64,000 nt of DNA from CAZJHX01 sp964545715 (GCA_964545715.1 CAZJHX010000052.1:1-64000); one strand, 5' to 3'. Counted from the stretch's first letter, positions 27,142 to 35,442 are shown. The notes: a model not told the origin generated them from the letters alone. A program made the numbers and translations.

Positions 27142-28745
27142 GGCTTGCCCGGGCGCTCGATGCCCAGTGTGGCGATACGGCTGATGAGACTGCTGCGCGG
27201 GATACCCAGCTCGCGGGCCGCGTGCGCCAACACCCCGTGGTATTTGCGCAGGGCCAGCTCGATCAAGGCCTTCTCGGCGCCGTCCAGCGAGTCGCGCTCT
27301 TCGGCCAGCCGCTCAAAGCTGCCGCCGATGTCGTTGGGCTCGATCGCAAACGGCCGGCTGCTGTCCGCCGCCACTCCGGGAGCCAGCTCTGCGGTACCCG
27401 CCAGGCTTGGGGCGATGTGCGCCTCCTCGATGACGCCCCCGTCGGGGTTGTACGCCAGCGCGCGCTCACGAGCCCGCCGCATGACCGCCTCCAGCTCGCG
27501 CACGTTGCCCGGCCACGCATGCTGTGGGGACGCCAGCAGTCGGCGCGCGTCCACCGACAGCGTCCATCGACGCCCCTCGGCCTGCAGCAGCGACTCCGCC
27601 AGCGGAACCACGTCTTCGTGCCGCTCTCGTAGTGGGGCCAGTCGCAGCGTCACGTTGGCCAGGCGGTAGAAGAGGTCGGTCCTGAAGCGCCCCTCCTTCA
27701 TGGCGGCCTGCATATCGCCGTTTGTGGCCGCGATAATGCGGACGTCGGATCGCTTGGGCTCGCGGTCTTCGTGGCCCAGCGGGCGATACGTGCCGAACTG
27801 CGTGAAGTCCAGCAGCAGCTGCTGCGCGTGGCTGGGCAGGTTCAGGATCTCGTCCAGGATCAGCGTCCCGTGGTTGGCAAACTCGACCAGCCCGACGCGC
27901 TTTCCGCTGGCGCCCGAGTAGGCCCCCCGCGCATGGCCGAAGAGCTCGCTGGTGATCGTGTTCAGGTCGTCGCTCTGGCCCAGCGTGGCGCGCACGATCG
28001 GCCGCCGGCCGCTGGCCTCCGCGATGGCCCGTGCCAGCAACGTCTTGCCGGTCCCCGACTCCCCCAGGACCAGGATGCTGGACGTGCCGTGAATGGCGGT
28101 CGCGACCTCCTCGCGGATGCTGCTGAGACTGGGGGCGCGCAGCAGCGACTCCAGCGACGGCGCCGGGCTCAACATCGACGCCCGGGTTCGGGCCTGGCGC
28201 AGGTCCTCTCGCGCGATGCTCAGCTCGCGCTTTTGGTCCAGGATAGTGGACAGCATCGCGCAGGCAGCCTCTAGAAACTGCTGCTGCAGCTTGATGTCGT
28301 TGGCTTTCAGCCCGCGGTAGTCGATGTAGACGACGCCGCGAATGTCCTGCTCGCCGGCCGCGACCTTCCAGCCGGGCGCTCTCAGCGGCGCCGCCATGGC
28401 GGTGATGATGCCCAGCTGATGCATGCTGGCCGTGCTCTCGCCGTCGGACAGCGAGTCCCAGACCGCAACGGTCTTACTCGCGCGCACGGACGCGATGACC
28501 GTTTTGCTGATCTCCTCGACCTCGACCACCGACAGCGCCCGGTTTTGTCCGCGCGCGTTGATGACGTGGGCGGCCCCGTCGTCGTCCGTCAGCTGGATCA
28601 GCCCGCGATCGGCGCCCAGCAGCTCGACGATCGCGTCCAGGCAGTCGTCAAGGAAGGTGGCGTGGTCCGCAGCGTCCGAGACCTGGCTCAGCAAGGAGCG
28701 CAGCGTCTCCCACAGGTGCTCGTGGGTCAGCAGTTGGTTGGACAC
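27138..28745 (-). CDS. Sigma-54-dependent transcriptional activator with GAF-like sensor
   Basis: The 535-residue regulator has a GAF-like N-terminal domain (about 10-180), an AAA+ sigma-54 interaction domain and a Fis-type helix-turn-helix near the C terminus (H-A-A-R-E-L-G-I-P-R-S-S-L). The P-loop is G-E-S-G-T-G-K-T and Walker B is L-I-L-D-E-I. The sigma-54 contact loop reads G-A-Y-S-G-A instead of G-A-F-T-G-A, a conservative change at the critical Thr. There is no receiver domain, so input probably comes through the GAF domain or the kinase-ATPase encoded just downstream. The GTG start is 8 bases after a perfect TATAAT (complement of 28754-28759), so it is probably leaderless. The stop overlaps the next gene's presumed CTG start. 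Confidence 0.93.
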   Translation of the reverse strand: MSNQLLTHEHLWETLRSLLSQVSDAADHATFLDDCLDAIVELLGADRGLIQLTDDDGAAHVINARGQNRALSVVEVEEISKTVIASVRASKTVAVWDSLSDGESTASMHQLGIITAMAAPLRAPGWKVAAGEQDIRGVVYIDYRGLKANDIKLQQQFLEAACAMLSTILDQKRELSIAREDLRQARTRASMLSPAPSLESLLRAPSLSSIREEVATAIHGTSSILVLGESGTGKTLLARAIAEASGRRPIVRATLGQSDDLNTITSELFGHARGAYSGASGKRVGLVEFANHGTLILDEILNLPSHAQQLLLDFTQFGTYRPLGHEDREPKRSDVRIIAATNGDMQAAMKEGRFRTDLFYRLANVTLRLAPLRERHEDVVPLAESLLQAEGRRWTLSVDARRLLASPQHAWPGNVRELEAVMRRARERALAYNPDGGVIEEAHIAPSLAGTAELAPGVAADSSRPFAIEPNDIGGSFERLAEERDSLDGAEKALIELALRKYHGVLAHAARELGIPRSSLISRIATLGIERPGKP

Positions 28746-28753
28746 GGAACGCG

Positions 28754-28759
28754 ATTATA
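28754..28759 (-). promoter_or_regulatory. TATAAT -10 element 8 bases before a GTG start
   Basis: A perfect -10 hexamer on the minus strand precedes GTG 28745 by 8 bases. This places the transcription start at or next to the start codon. No convincing -35 is seen at 16-18 bases. It is the best-scoring member of the leaderless set in this window. Confidence 0.5.
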
Positions 28760-28775
28760 CGCGCTCCGTCAGCGA

Positions 28776-30155
28776 TTACCTCCGATCGGCGGTCACGATT
28801 TGAAACACGAGGTGTTTTCGGGCGGCCGTGAGGTCCGGATCCGTGTGCGCACGCAGCAGCAGCTCGGCGGCCTCCGGCTCGCAGCGGCGCGAGAGCACGA
28901 CCAGCCATCGAACCGCCGCCTCGTGCGCGCCTGCCATGGAGCGCAGGCAGGCGGCGTTGTAGATGGCCGACAGGTTGCCCGGATCCTCGGTCACCGCCTC
29001 GACCGCCAGCTTGGCGGCGGCCGACCAACGGCGGCGGTCGGCGGCGTCCAGCGCATGCTGCTCCAACACCCGCGAGCGCCATGCGGCGTCGCGGTCCATA
29101 GCGGCTCGGGTGCTGCATTTACCGGACTCCTCGATGTGCGCGGTCGGCCCGACGAAGCGGTCGACGAGCTGATCCTGCGTCACGTACATGAACTCGGTGC
29201 CGCGCCGCTCCCAGCGACCGTTGCTCCAGCGCAGGCCGCCCAGCTCGAGGCGTCGCCCGCTCTCGTCCTCCGCCACGGCCTCGTGCAGGGAGTGTACCTG
29301 CCTGGGACCGTCGCCGATGCGGACGCCGAAGTGCGCTCCGTCGTCGCTCAGCTCGACCCGGATGTACCGGCTGTCGCCCCCGTGTTTTGGGACCAGCAGG
29401 GCCGGCAGCTGAACCACGGTCTCGGAGACCTGCGCCAGACTGTAGCGCGGTTTGGCTCCCGGCGCGGTCTGCGCCACCAGCTGGCGGCTCTGCCCTGCTT
29501 CCAGCGTGACCAGCCGTGTCTTCTGCTCGAGCTGCAGCGTGATCTGCAGGGGCCGGTCGGAGGTGTTGCGCGCGGTCAGCTCGTACGGGTTCGGGTACGC
29601 CCGGCTGTGGGGTTTTGTCAGCGCGTGGGTCAAGGCCACCGCTTTGAAGCGGGTCTCGCGTGCGTCGGCTGCCCACCCCGCCATCCGCTGTCGCACGAAG
29701 ACGGTGAGAGGGCTGTGGGGGTAGCTGCGCAGAAACCGCTCGGCGGCCACCGCATCACGCTCGGCCTCGATGTGGCGGTATGCCTCGGCGGCTTCGGGCA
29801 GCACGACGGCCAGCTGCTTCAGTGGCAGCGCGGCCGTCACCTCCAGCCGCTCAGCGGCGGCCACCAGCTGCCCGTTGATGATCATCGGGTGTGCGGCGGC
29901 GTTGGTGATCGCCCGCACGCCTTTGCGGCCCGACGTGATCTTGAGGCTGCGCGTGGCCACGTCGTTGGCCAGGGCGTATGCCCGCTTGGCGACCCCGCCC
30001 GCGGGAGCGCGAGCGATGACCTCCAGATATGCGTCGGTGGTGTCGACGCGCGACGCGTCCTCCAGCATGCGTTCGAGCGGCTGGGCGGACTGTGCGTGCG
30101 CGGCGGTGGTTGCCAGGGTGGCGGCCAGGACGGTGTAGAGGATGGTGCGATTCAT
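28776..30155 (-). CDS. Unknown exported protein with TPR-like C terminus
   Basis: The 459-residue protein has a clear signal peptide (cleavage near A-H-A-Q, residue 22). The body is mixed, with a central beta-rich region (N-T-S-D-R-P-L-Q-I-T-L-Q-L, Ig-like in character) and a C-terminal helical stretch resembling a single TPR pair (A-I-Y-N-A-A-C-L-R). I recognise no catalytic motif. It is preceded by a small outer-membrane-like protein 4 bases upstream, so the two are an operon. Periplasmic location is likely; the role is unknown. Confidence 0.7.
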   Translation of the reverse strand: MNRTILYTVLAATLATTAAHAQSAQPLERMLEDASRVDTTDAYLEVIARAPAGGVAKRAYALANDVATRSLKITSGRKGVRAITNAAAHPMIINGQLVAAAERLEVTAALPLKQLAVVLPEAAEAYRHIEAERDAVAAERFLRSYPHSPLTVFVRQRMAGWAADARETRFKAVALTHALTKPHSRAYPNPYELTARNTSDRPLQITLQLEQKTRLVTLEAGQSRQLVAQTAPGAKPRYSLAQVSETVVQLPALLVPKHGGDSRYIRVELSDDGAHFGVRIGDGPRQVHSLHEAVAEDESGRRLELGGLRWSNGRWERRGTEFMYVTQDQLVDRFVGPTAHIEESGKCSTRAAMDRDAAWRSRVLEQHALDAADRRRWSAAAKLAVEAVTEDPGNLSAIYNAACLRSMAGAHEAAVRWLVVLSRRCEPEAAELLLRAHTDPDLTAARKHLVFQIVTADRR

Positions 30156-30159
30156 GTTT

Positions 30160-30678
30160 CTAGCGCCAGCTGAAGCCGGTCAGCAGGCTGATGCGCGCGC
30201 CGTCTTTCTTGGGCACGACCGCCAGGTGGATGGGGAACGAGAACGACTTGGTCTTGATGGTCTGGCCGACTGCGAACACCAGCGACAGCCACTTCGACGG
30301 GTCTTCGGGGTCGGTGATCGAGATGTTGGGACCCACCGCAATATCAAACCCCTGTCGGATGCGAAGGCCGATCAGCGCGCTGAAGCTGGGGATGAACAAG
30401 CCCTGCTCCATACCGCCGATGAGCGGGACCCACTCGATGAGGCCGGTGATGTCCTCGTTGGCGGCAAAGCGCGTCTCGAACTGCCAGCCGAACTGCGAGA
30501 AGACCGGGGTGATGTCCTTGGAGAGGGCCTCGTGGTACGGGTTGCCGGCCAGGGCGGTCATACCGATGCGCGGCCCGTCCGCTTTCTCGACCAGGTGCAG
30601 CCGGCGGTTGTTGTTGAGCCGGGCGTGGGCGATTGTGGGGACAAGCGTGAGCAGCACGATGATGATGGTCTTTTTCAT
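30160..30678 (-). CDS. Small exported protein, probable outer-membrane beta-barrel
   Basis: The 172-residue protein has a signal peptide ending A-H-A-R. The mature part is made of alternating polar/apolar strands (I-G-M-T-A-L-A-G, G-W-Q-F-E-T-R-F, F-D-I-A-V-G-P-N-I-S-I, W-L-S-L-V-F-A-V-G-Q) and ends in an aromatic/Arg terminus, F-S-W-R. This resembles a small outer-membrane barrel. The ATG has a good AGGAGAGG site eight bases upstream. It is the first gene of an operon with the exported TPR-like protein. Barrel identity is inferred from the strand pattern only. Confidence 0.7.
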   Translation of the reverse strand: MKKTIIIVLLTLVPTIAHARLNNNRRLHLVEKADGPRIGMTALAGNPYHEALSKDITPVFSQFGWQFETRFAANEDITGLIEWVPLIGGMEQGLFIPSFSALIGLRIRQGFDIAVGPNISITDPEDPSKWLSLVFAVGQTIKTKSFSFPIHLAVVPKKDGARISLLTGFSWR

Positions 30679-30802
30679 GGCTTCCTCTCCTTCATTCGAG
30701 CAATGATGGCCCTCTACTGAGCAACGCCCGTGCCACCGGCTTAATATGTTGAAAATATTGGAGATTGTGTGGATTCAGGTGTCTACGGGGCCCGGTTATG
30801 GC

Positions 30803-30858
30803 GACGACCGTCGTCACGTGCCGACGACCGTCGTCGCGAGTGCCGATGCGTGTATAAT
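30803..30858 (+). promoter_or_regulatory. Tandem palindromic operator plus TATAAT
   Basis: Two identical 13-base palindromes, GACGACCGTCGTC, lie at 30803-30815 and 30823-30835, exactly 20 bases apart (two helical turns, same face). The second covers the expected -35 position for TATAAT at 30853-30858, which itself is 8 bases before ATG 30867. There is no recognisable -35 hexamer. The layout fits a dimeric activator or repressor controlling the small downstream gene. The divergent envelope operon (start 30678) could share it. Confidence 0.55.
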
Positions 30859-30866
30859 CCGGCGCC

Positions 30867-31154
30867 ATGGCACGAAAGGTCCCTATCTCTTCGCTGACCG
30901 TTGGTCGCTGCTTCTCCCACTCGCCGGACGCGCCAGACTTCGAGGAGCCGGACTCCTCCGGTTTGACGACCTCGCGGTCGGTCATGGCGCCGGAGAACGT
31001 CTGGAAGGTCACGGGGCCCGGCGCTGCGGAGAACGCGCGCGGGGAGACTCAGGACTTCGATGGAAAGCTGATGGTGGTCGAGGTGCCGCGCGGCGGCTTC
31101 AACCGGCTGGTGGAGAGGGTGGCGGATCCCTCAGACCCGCTCTACAGAGGCTAA
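30867..31154 (+). CDS. Small unknown 95-residue protein
   Basis: No family recognised. The protein is hydrophilic, without signal peptide or membrane segment. It has a phosphosite-like N terminus (S-S-L-T-V-G-R-C-F-S-H-S) and an acidic E-E-P-D-S-S stretch, then a short strand L-M-V-V-E-V-P near the C terminus. The start is well supported by TATAAT 8 bases upstream; there is no Shine-Dalgarno. The TAA stop overlaps the TAG stop of the convergent glycosyltransferase gene (CTAA at 31151-31154). A dedicated promoter with tandem palindromes suggests that it is tightly regulated. Confidence 0.6.
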   Translation: MARKVPISSLTVGRCFSHSPDAPDFEEPDSSGLTTSRSVMAPENVWKVTGPGAAENARGETQDFDGKLMVVEVPRGGFNRLVERVADPSDPLYRG

Positions 31155-32296
31155 GCCGCCTGAGCGACGCCCTCGTCATACAGCCGGGTGCCCGCGCTCA
31201 CGCGATAGCGCCGACCACGCCAGCTGACATGCCGGCGGAAGGGTGCGACCAGCCAGACACCGAGCATCAACACCTCTTTGGGGCCGACCAGCAGCATCGC
31301 CTTGCCCAGACCGTCCGTCCCGCGCAGGCGCAGCCACTGCAGCCCGTCGCGCGTCGTGCTCACCCCCAGCGCCCACAGCAGCGGCCACCAGCCCGTCGCA
31401 CCCAGCAGGGGAGCCACAGCGGCGATGGCAAACGGGTGACTCAACAGCTCAAAGGGATACACCAGCGGCTTCAACCGGCTGCGCATGAGGCCCCAGCGCA
31501 TGTGGCGACGAGCAAACGTACGGACCGGCGTCTGTTCACACACATTGTCGACGACGGTGTCACACAGCGCCACGCGATAGCCCGCCGCCCGGAACATCCG
31601 GCCGATCACGTAGTCCTCCGCCAGCAGCGTGGCGACGCTCTCCATCCCGCCAAGCTGCTGCAGGTCCGAGCGCCGAAACATCATCGACTTGCCGATTGTG
31701 ATGGTGCGCCCGATCTCAGCCGACGCCGCGACGCCGCCCGCCACCGGACCGATCAGCTGCAGGTTTTCAAAGGTCGCACCCAGGCTGCGCTCCCGCACAC
31801 CCCGGATCAGGTTGGTCACCACGCCGACCTGATCGCCGGCCAGCGCGTCGACCATGCGCCGCACGTAGTCCGGGCGCACCGCGATATTGGAGTCACTGAT
31901 CACGACCACGTCGTGCGTCGGGGTCTCCAGCATGGCGCGCAGATTCGACACCTTGGGGTTGAGACCGCGTCCACCCTCGTGGATCACGAGACGCGAGCAA
32001 ACGCCGGGATACCGCGCCGCCAGACGCCGCACGACAGCAGCGGCCGGGTCGCCTTCGCCCTCGATGCCGAACAGCAGCTCCATGCGGGGGTAGTCCTGCA
32101 GAAAGAAGGTCTCCAGGTTGCTCTCCAGAGAGTCGTCCGCGCCCCGCAGCGGCTTGAGCACGGTCACATGCGGCAGCACACGATTCACCGGACGCGGCTG
32201 CGGCGCCTTCTTGTGGGTGGCGCGATAGACGGCGGCCACAGAGGAGGCCGCAAGCGCGGTCCCGATAACGATAAGCGCGATGAGTAACGTAGACAT
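31151..32296 (-). CDS. GT21-type (ceramide glucosyltransferase-like) membrane glycosyltransferase
   Basis: The 381-residue protein belongs to the GT2/GT21 group that adds sugar to lipid acceptors. It has an N-terminal membrane anchor. The motif order is V-T-V-L-K-P, S-D-S-N (metal and donor binding), L-A-E-D-Y-V-I-G (catalytic Asp region) and R-R-H-M-R-W, the R-x-x-R-W signature, followed by two or three C-terminal hydrophobic segments. This is the pattern of ceramide glucosyltransferase and of bacterial HpnI-like enzymes. ATG 32296 is chosen over 32308 because GGAGG sits just before it. The start lies one base after the stop of the GtrA-like gene, so the two are coupled. A glycolipid product is likely; whether the acceptor is a sphingolipid or a hopanoid is open. 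Confidence 0.87.
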   Translation of the reverse strand: MSTLLIALIVIGTALAASSVAAVYRATHKKAPQPRPVNRVLPHVTVLKPLRGADDSLESNLETFFLQDYPRMELLFGIEGEGDPAAAVVRRLAARYPGVCSRLVIHEGGRGLNPKVSNLRAMLETPTHDVVVISDSNIAVRPDYVRRMVDALAGDQVGVVTNLIRGVRERSLGATFENLQLIGPVAGGVAASAEIGRTITIGKSMMFRRSDLQQLGGMESVATLLAEDYVIGRMFRAAGYRVALCDTVVDNVCEQTPVRTFARRHMRWGLMRSRLKPLVYPFELLSHPFAIAAVAPLLGATGWWPLLWALGVSTTRDGLQWLRLRGTDGLGKAMLLVGPKEVLMLGVWLVAPFRRHVSWRGRRYRVSAGTRLYDEGVAQAA

Positions 32297-32297
32297 A

Positions 32298-32723
32298 TCA
32301 ACCTCCATCCGGTCGGCGGAAGATCAGGCCCCACAGCGGGTAGCTGAAGGCGAAATAGACCACCGCCGACCCGAGCAAGCGGGCCAACAAAAAGGGCAGG
32401 GGGCTTGCCGAGACCGCCACATGAAACAACGCGGCGTTCAGCGCGAGCGCACCGACCTCGACCACAGCAAAAGCGGCGCCCTGCTGCAGATAGCGGCGCG
32501 ACGAGTCCTGAAACGCGAAGTGCTTGTTGCCCACAAACTGTACGAGCACTCCGGCCAGAAGCGACGGTACATTTGCCGCCGTCGCAGCCACGCCGAGCCC
32601 CGCGACCAGCAGCCACAAGGCGGCCAGGTCCGTCACCGTCGCCGCCACGCCAACAAGAGCGCTGCGAGTCAGGGTGCCGGTGCGGGAGTCGTTCTGCATG
32701 GCCCGGCTCAGTGCGAGCGCCAT
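32298..32723 (-). CDS. GtrA family membrane protein
   Basis: The 141-residue protein has four predicted transmembrane helices in the GtrA layout, including the conserved V-G-N-K-H-F-A-F-Q segment in the loop after helix 2. GtrA-like proteins are thought to flip or help transfer lipid-linked sugars. Here it precedes a GT21-type glycosyltransferase by one base, so the pair probably makes and moves a glycolipid. ATG 32723 follows TAGGTT (complement of 32730-32735) by 6 bases and may be leaderless; ATG 32699 is a later alternative. A TetR-like palindrome lies just upstream. Confidence 0.85.
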   Translation of the reverse strand: MALALSRAMQNDSRTGTLTRSALVGVAATVTDLAALWLLVAGLGVAATAANVPSLLAGVLVQFVGNKHFAFQDSSRRYLQQGAAFAVVEVGALALNAALFHVAVSASPLPFLLARLLGSAVVYFAFSYPLWGLIFRRPDGG

Positions 32724-32741
32724 GCCAGAAACCTAAAAAGG

Positions 32742-32755
32742 TGACTGCTCGGTCA
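32742..32755. promoter_or_regulatory. TetR-type palindrome upstream of the GtrA-GT21 operon
   Basis: TGACTGCTCGGTCA is a 14-base inverted repeat with one mismatched pair. It lies about seven bases upstream of the putative -10 of the GtrA-like gene and could cover the -35. Such TGAC-N6-GTCA sites are typical of TetR/AcrR repressors. No such regulator gene is in the window. Confidence 0.4.
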
Positions 32756-32853
32756 TGGTTAGTGTGACCGCGAAGCGCGGGTGGCGATCGTCGTGCCGGT
32801 GTGCGCACTCCCGGACGCACTGGTGCGATTCTTCACGGCTGTATGACATTCAC

Positions 32854-32952
32854 ACCACGGTGGCGCGCAAAGATGTCCCCCTCGCGACTCGAACAATGGG
32901 GGACTGCGCGCCAGTAATACGCTAGGCACGGATCCTGCTCATCCCCCTCGGC
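32854..32952 (+). promoter_or_regulatory. Structured, switch-like 5' leader
   Basis: A near-perfect long hairpin spans 32861-32913. The outer stem is TGGCGCGC (32861-32868) with GCGCGCCA (32906-32913). The inner stem is GTCCCCC (32875-32881) with GGGGGAC (32898-32904). The internal loop is 6/1 and the apical loop 16 bases. The 9-mer TCCCCCTCG of the inner 5' arm (32876-32884) recurs exactly at 32942-32950, directly before ATG 32953. The 3' arm GGGGGA could therefore pair with either copy. The second pairing would cover the translation start region. TATGAC (32842-32847) is a possible -10 for an RNA beginning near 32854. The pairing is seen; the switching is inferred. Confidence 0.5.
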
Positions 32953-33561
32953 ATGAACACCGCACGCCCACTTCTGTTCGCCCTGCTCGTCACTCTCATC
33001 ACCGTGCCCGGCTGCATCTTCGGACCCGGCGGCGCCGACCCGTGCGAGGACGACAAGTTTCAGTGTGAGGAGGACGTCAGCGCGTTCAAGCTGGATCCCA
33101 GCTGCACCATCGAGGGCACCCTGGAGGTCCAGCTGGGCCACGGCGAGACGGGCTTTCAAACCCTGGAGAAAGGCGCGCTGCCGATCGTGCATCACGGGAT
33201 GCAGGGCGGGATGCACACCTTCTTGGCCCTGCGCGTGAAGAACGCCGACCTGGACCGCTACGACAAGCTGCGCGTCGACCTCGGCCTGCATGCCGTCAAG
33301 GAGCACTGCGGCGTGGACGATCGGGCGATCGGGGTGGAGCCGGCGGACACGTGCGTGTTCGATCACGGCTCGCGCAGCCTGGTTCTCGGTCACTCGGGCC
33401 CGATGCTCACCCTGCCCGACGGAAGCGTCGAGGAGTACGGCATTCTGATGTTCGTCGACAGCGACGAATACTCCGCCAACCCGCGCTATCTCTCTCTGGA
33501 TGTACAGGATCCCTGTGGCAGGAAGGGCAGCGCCATTCACGACGTGGCCCCCGCGATCTGA
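32953..33561 (+). CDS. Unknown lipoprotein (202 aa) behind a structured leader
   Basis: The protein has a lipobox V-P-G-C (Cys21) followed by a Gly/Pro stretch and a C-E-D-D-K-F-Q-C-E-E-D segment. The remainder has beta-like strands and six or so Cys residues. The terminal segment reads V-Q-D-P-C-G-R-K. I recognise no family; the beta-rich pattern suggests a small carbohydrate- or ligand-binding fold. There is no purine-rich ribosome-binding site: the ten bases before ATG are CCCCCTCGGC, which can pair with the upstream hairpin arm. The 3' end lies 3 bases from a convergent gene. Confidence 0.7.
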   Translation: MNTARPLLFALLVTLITVPGCIFGPGGADPCEDDKFQCEEDVSAFKLDPSCTIEGTLEVQLGHGETGFQTLEKGALPIVHHGMQGGMHTFLALRVKNADLDRYDKLRVDLGLHAVKEHCGVDDRAIGVEPADTCVFDHGSRSLVLGHSGPMLTLPDGSVEEYGILMFVDSDEYSANPRYLSLDVQDPCGRKGSAIHDVAPAI

Positions 33562-33564
33562 CCG

Positions 33565-35442
33565 CTACTCTCCGGGCTCCTCTTGCGGGAGGCCGTCGGG
33601 CGACGCTCCATAGCGCCACACCGAGTAGAAGTTGCGGTCCATGCTGCCGATGTAGACGCGGTCCTTGGTGATGGCCGGACTGGCGTGCAGCGTCGCGCCC
33701 ACCTCAAACGCCATCACCGTGGCGCCGGTCTCCGCGTTCAGCCCGTGCAGTGTCCCGTCGGTCGTCCCGATGTACAGCAGGCCGTCATCGGTCAGCGTCG
33801 GCGACGAGTGCGTCAGGCCACCCAGCTTCACCGACCACAGCTGCGCGCCGTTCGTGATGCTCAGCTTGTGCAGCTTTTTGGACGTCGAAGCGACGTAAAG
33901 CGACAGATCCTCCTCGCCCAGCGCCAGCTCGCCCCAGACCTGTCCCTCGATCTCCGTCTGCCACACGGGCTCACCGAGAATGTCGACCGCGTAGACCCAG
34001 CCGTCGTTGGACCCGAAATAAACCGTCTTGTCCGACCCGACCACGGGTGTCGACCAGACCTCGCCGCCGGTCTCCACGTGCCAGAACCCGATCGCGTCCT
34101 TGACCGCATACAGCTTGGCGTCCTGAGAGCCCACAAAGACCATGCCTTCGGGGCCGACCGCCGTCCCGCCGTTGATCGAGCTCGGCAGCTTGGCGCTCCA
34201 GGTCTTTTCGCCGTTGGACGCGTTGAACTGGAAGACGGTGCCGTCAAACGCCGCCATCACAACCTGGCCGTTTTGCACGACTGCCGCGCCCGCGGGCGGC
34301 GATCCAAGCGACGTGCTCCAGACCTTTCCACCGCTGCTGTTGATCGCGTACAGCGTGCCGCCCAGCGTCCCGGCATAGGTGATGCCCGTGTCGGGGTCGA
34401 CGACCGGCGCCGCCGTGATGTCATTGTCGGTGTCAAAGACCCACGACTGGTCACCGTCCGACGTCACCGCAAACAGCTTGCTGTTGTGATTGCCGAAGAC
34501 GAGCCGCCCGTCGGGCAGGACCCCTGCGGTGCCCCAGATGTCGCCAAGCGTCTCGAACTTCCAGTCCAGGCGACTGAAGATCGTGATGTCGTGCGCGACC
34601 TCCGTGATCTGCTCCAGCGTGTCGGTGACCCTGAACTGCAGGTACACGTTCTTGGGCAGGCTCCCCGCCGTGATGAACAGCTCCGTGTACTCGATCGCCG
34701 CCTCGAACGGCGGCGCGTTCAGCTCGCCGACCAACAGCCCGTTGGCGCGCAGGGTCACCAGGTCGAGAATCGGCGAGTTCTCCGTCTGCATGGACAACGT
34801 GAGCGGCCCGTCCTCAAAAAAGACCGAGCTGCCCGCGGCCGGGGTGGTCGACTCCACCAGCGGCGCCGTATTGTCGAAGATCCGCTTGGCGAGATCGCCG
34901 GCTGTCTGCCCGTGCTGGTCCGCCGTCTGCGCTGTGATGACGTGCTCGCCGTCCCCGTAGACCGTGGTGTCGATCGCAGCCACAAACGGTGGGATGACAT
35001 CGGTGTTGATCGGCTTGCCGTCCACTTGGAACTCCACCCCCAGCACCGTGTCGCCCTGGATCGTGGCCTCCGCTGTGATCACGCCGGACAACACACCGCT
35101 GTCGATGACCAGCGTCAGCGACAGGGGCGGCACCTCCGGGTCGTCGCCCGTATCGGCACCGGTGCCCGTGTCGTCTCCCGTGTCGTCCCCGGTGTCGTCG
35201 CCGGTGTCGGGCTCGCCGGTATCCTCGACGGGCGGTGGCAGTGAGCCGTCCGGCTGGCACTCCCACGCTTGCCCACTGAGCGCACACGTAAACCCGGACC
35301 CGCACTCCAGCGCTTTCGCGCGACAGTCGCCGCCGGTGACTTCTACGGTTTGTTCAACTGCCGGGGCGCGTTCTGTCGCGCCGCCGCATCCAAGAGCTAC
35401 TGCGCCAATCAGCAGCCCGATGATTCCTGAGTTATCGGTCAA
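33565..35442 (-). CDS. Lipoprotein with PQQ-type beta-propeller
   Basis: The 625-residue lipoprotein has a short signal ending A-L-G-C. A Cys-containing segment and an acidic Asp-Thr-Gly linker repeat (about 85-105) follow, then a beta region with two Ig-like units (about 110-300). A C-terminal PQQ/quinoprotein-like propeller covers about 305-610, seen as seven or eight repeats of the type G-T-L-Y-A-I-N-S-S-G-G-K-V-W. These propellers usually serve protein interaction rather than catalysis when no cofactor residues are kept. The TTG start at 35442 overlaps the upstream TGA (TTGA), so translation is coupled to the EF-hand lipoprotein gene. The two probably act together at the envelope. Confidence 0.85.
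   Translation of the reverse strand: MTDNSGIIGLLIGAVALGCGGATERAPAVEQTVEVTGGDCRAKALECGSGFTCALSGQAWECQPDGSLPPPVEDTGEPDTGDDTGDDTGDDTGTGADTGDDPEVPPLSLTLVIDSGVLSGVITAEATIQGDTVLGVEFQVDGKPINTDVIPPFVAAIDTTVYGDGEHVITAQTADQHGQTAGDLAKRIFDNTAPLVESTTPAAGSSVFFEDGPLTLSMQTENSPILDLVTLRANGLLVGELNAPPFEAAIEYTELFITAGSLPKNVYLQFRVTDTLEQITEVAHDITIFSRLDWKFETLGDIWGTAGVLPDGRLVFGNHNSKLFAVTSDGDQSWVFDTDNDITAAPVVDPDTGITYAGTLGGTLYAINSSGGKVWSTSLGSPPAGAAVVQNGQVVMAAFDGTVFQFNASNGEKTWSAKLPSSINGGTAVGPEGMVFVGSQDAKLYAVKDAIGFWHVETGGEVWSTPVVGSDKTVYFGSNDGWVYAVDILGEPVWQTEIEGQVWGELALGEEDLSLYVASTSKKLHKLSITNGAQLWSVKLGGLTHSSPTLTDDGLLYIGTTDGTLHGLNAETGATVMAFEVGATLHASPAITKDRVYIGSMDRNFYSVWRYGASPDGLPQEEPGE

Noticed and set aside
28419..30173. 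584-codon plus-strand frame opposite the exported TPR-like gene
   Set aside because: Low-complexity Arg/Gln composition and no start signals; the minus-strand gene has a clear signal peptide.
32861..32913. A tRNA-like fold in the structured leader (GACTCGAAC in the loop)
   Set aside because: Arms do not form a cloverleaf and the T-loop pattern is missing; a two-stem hairpin explains it better.
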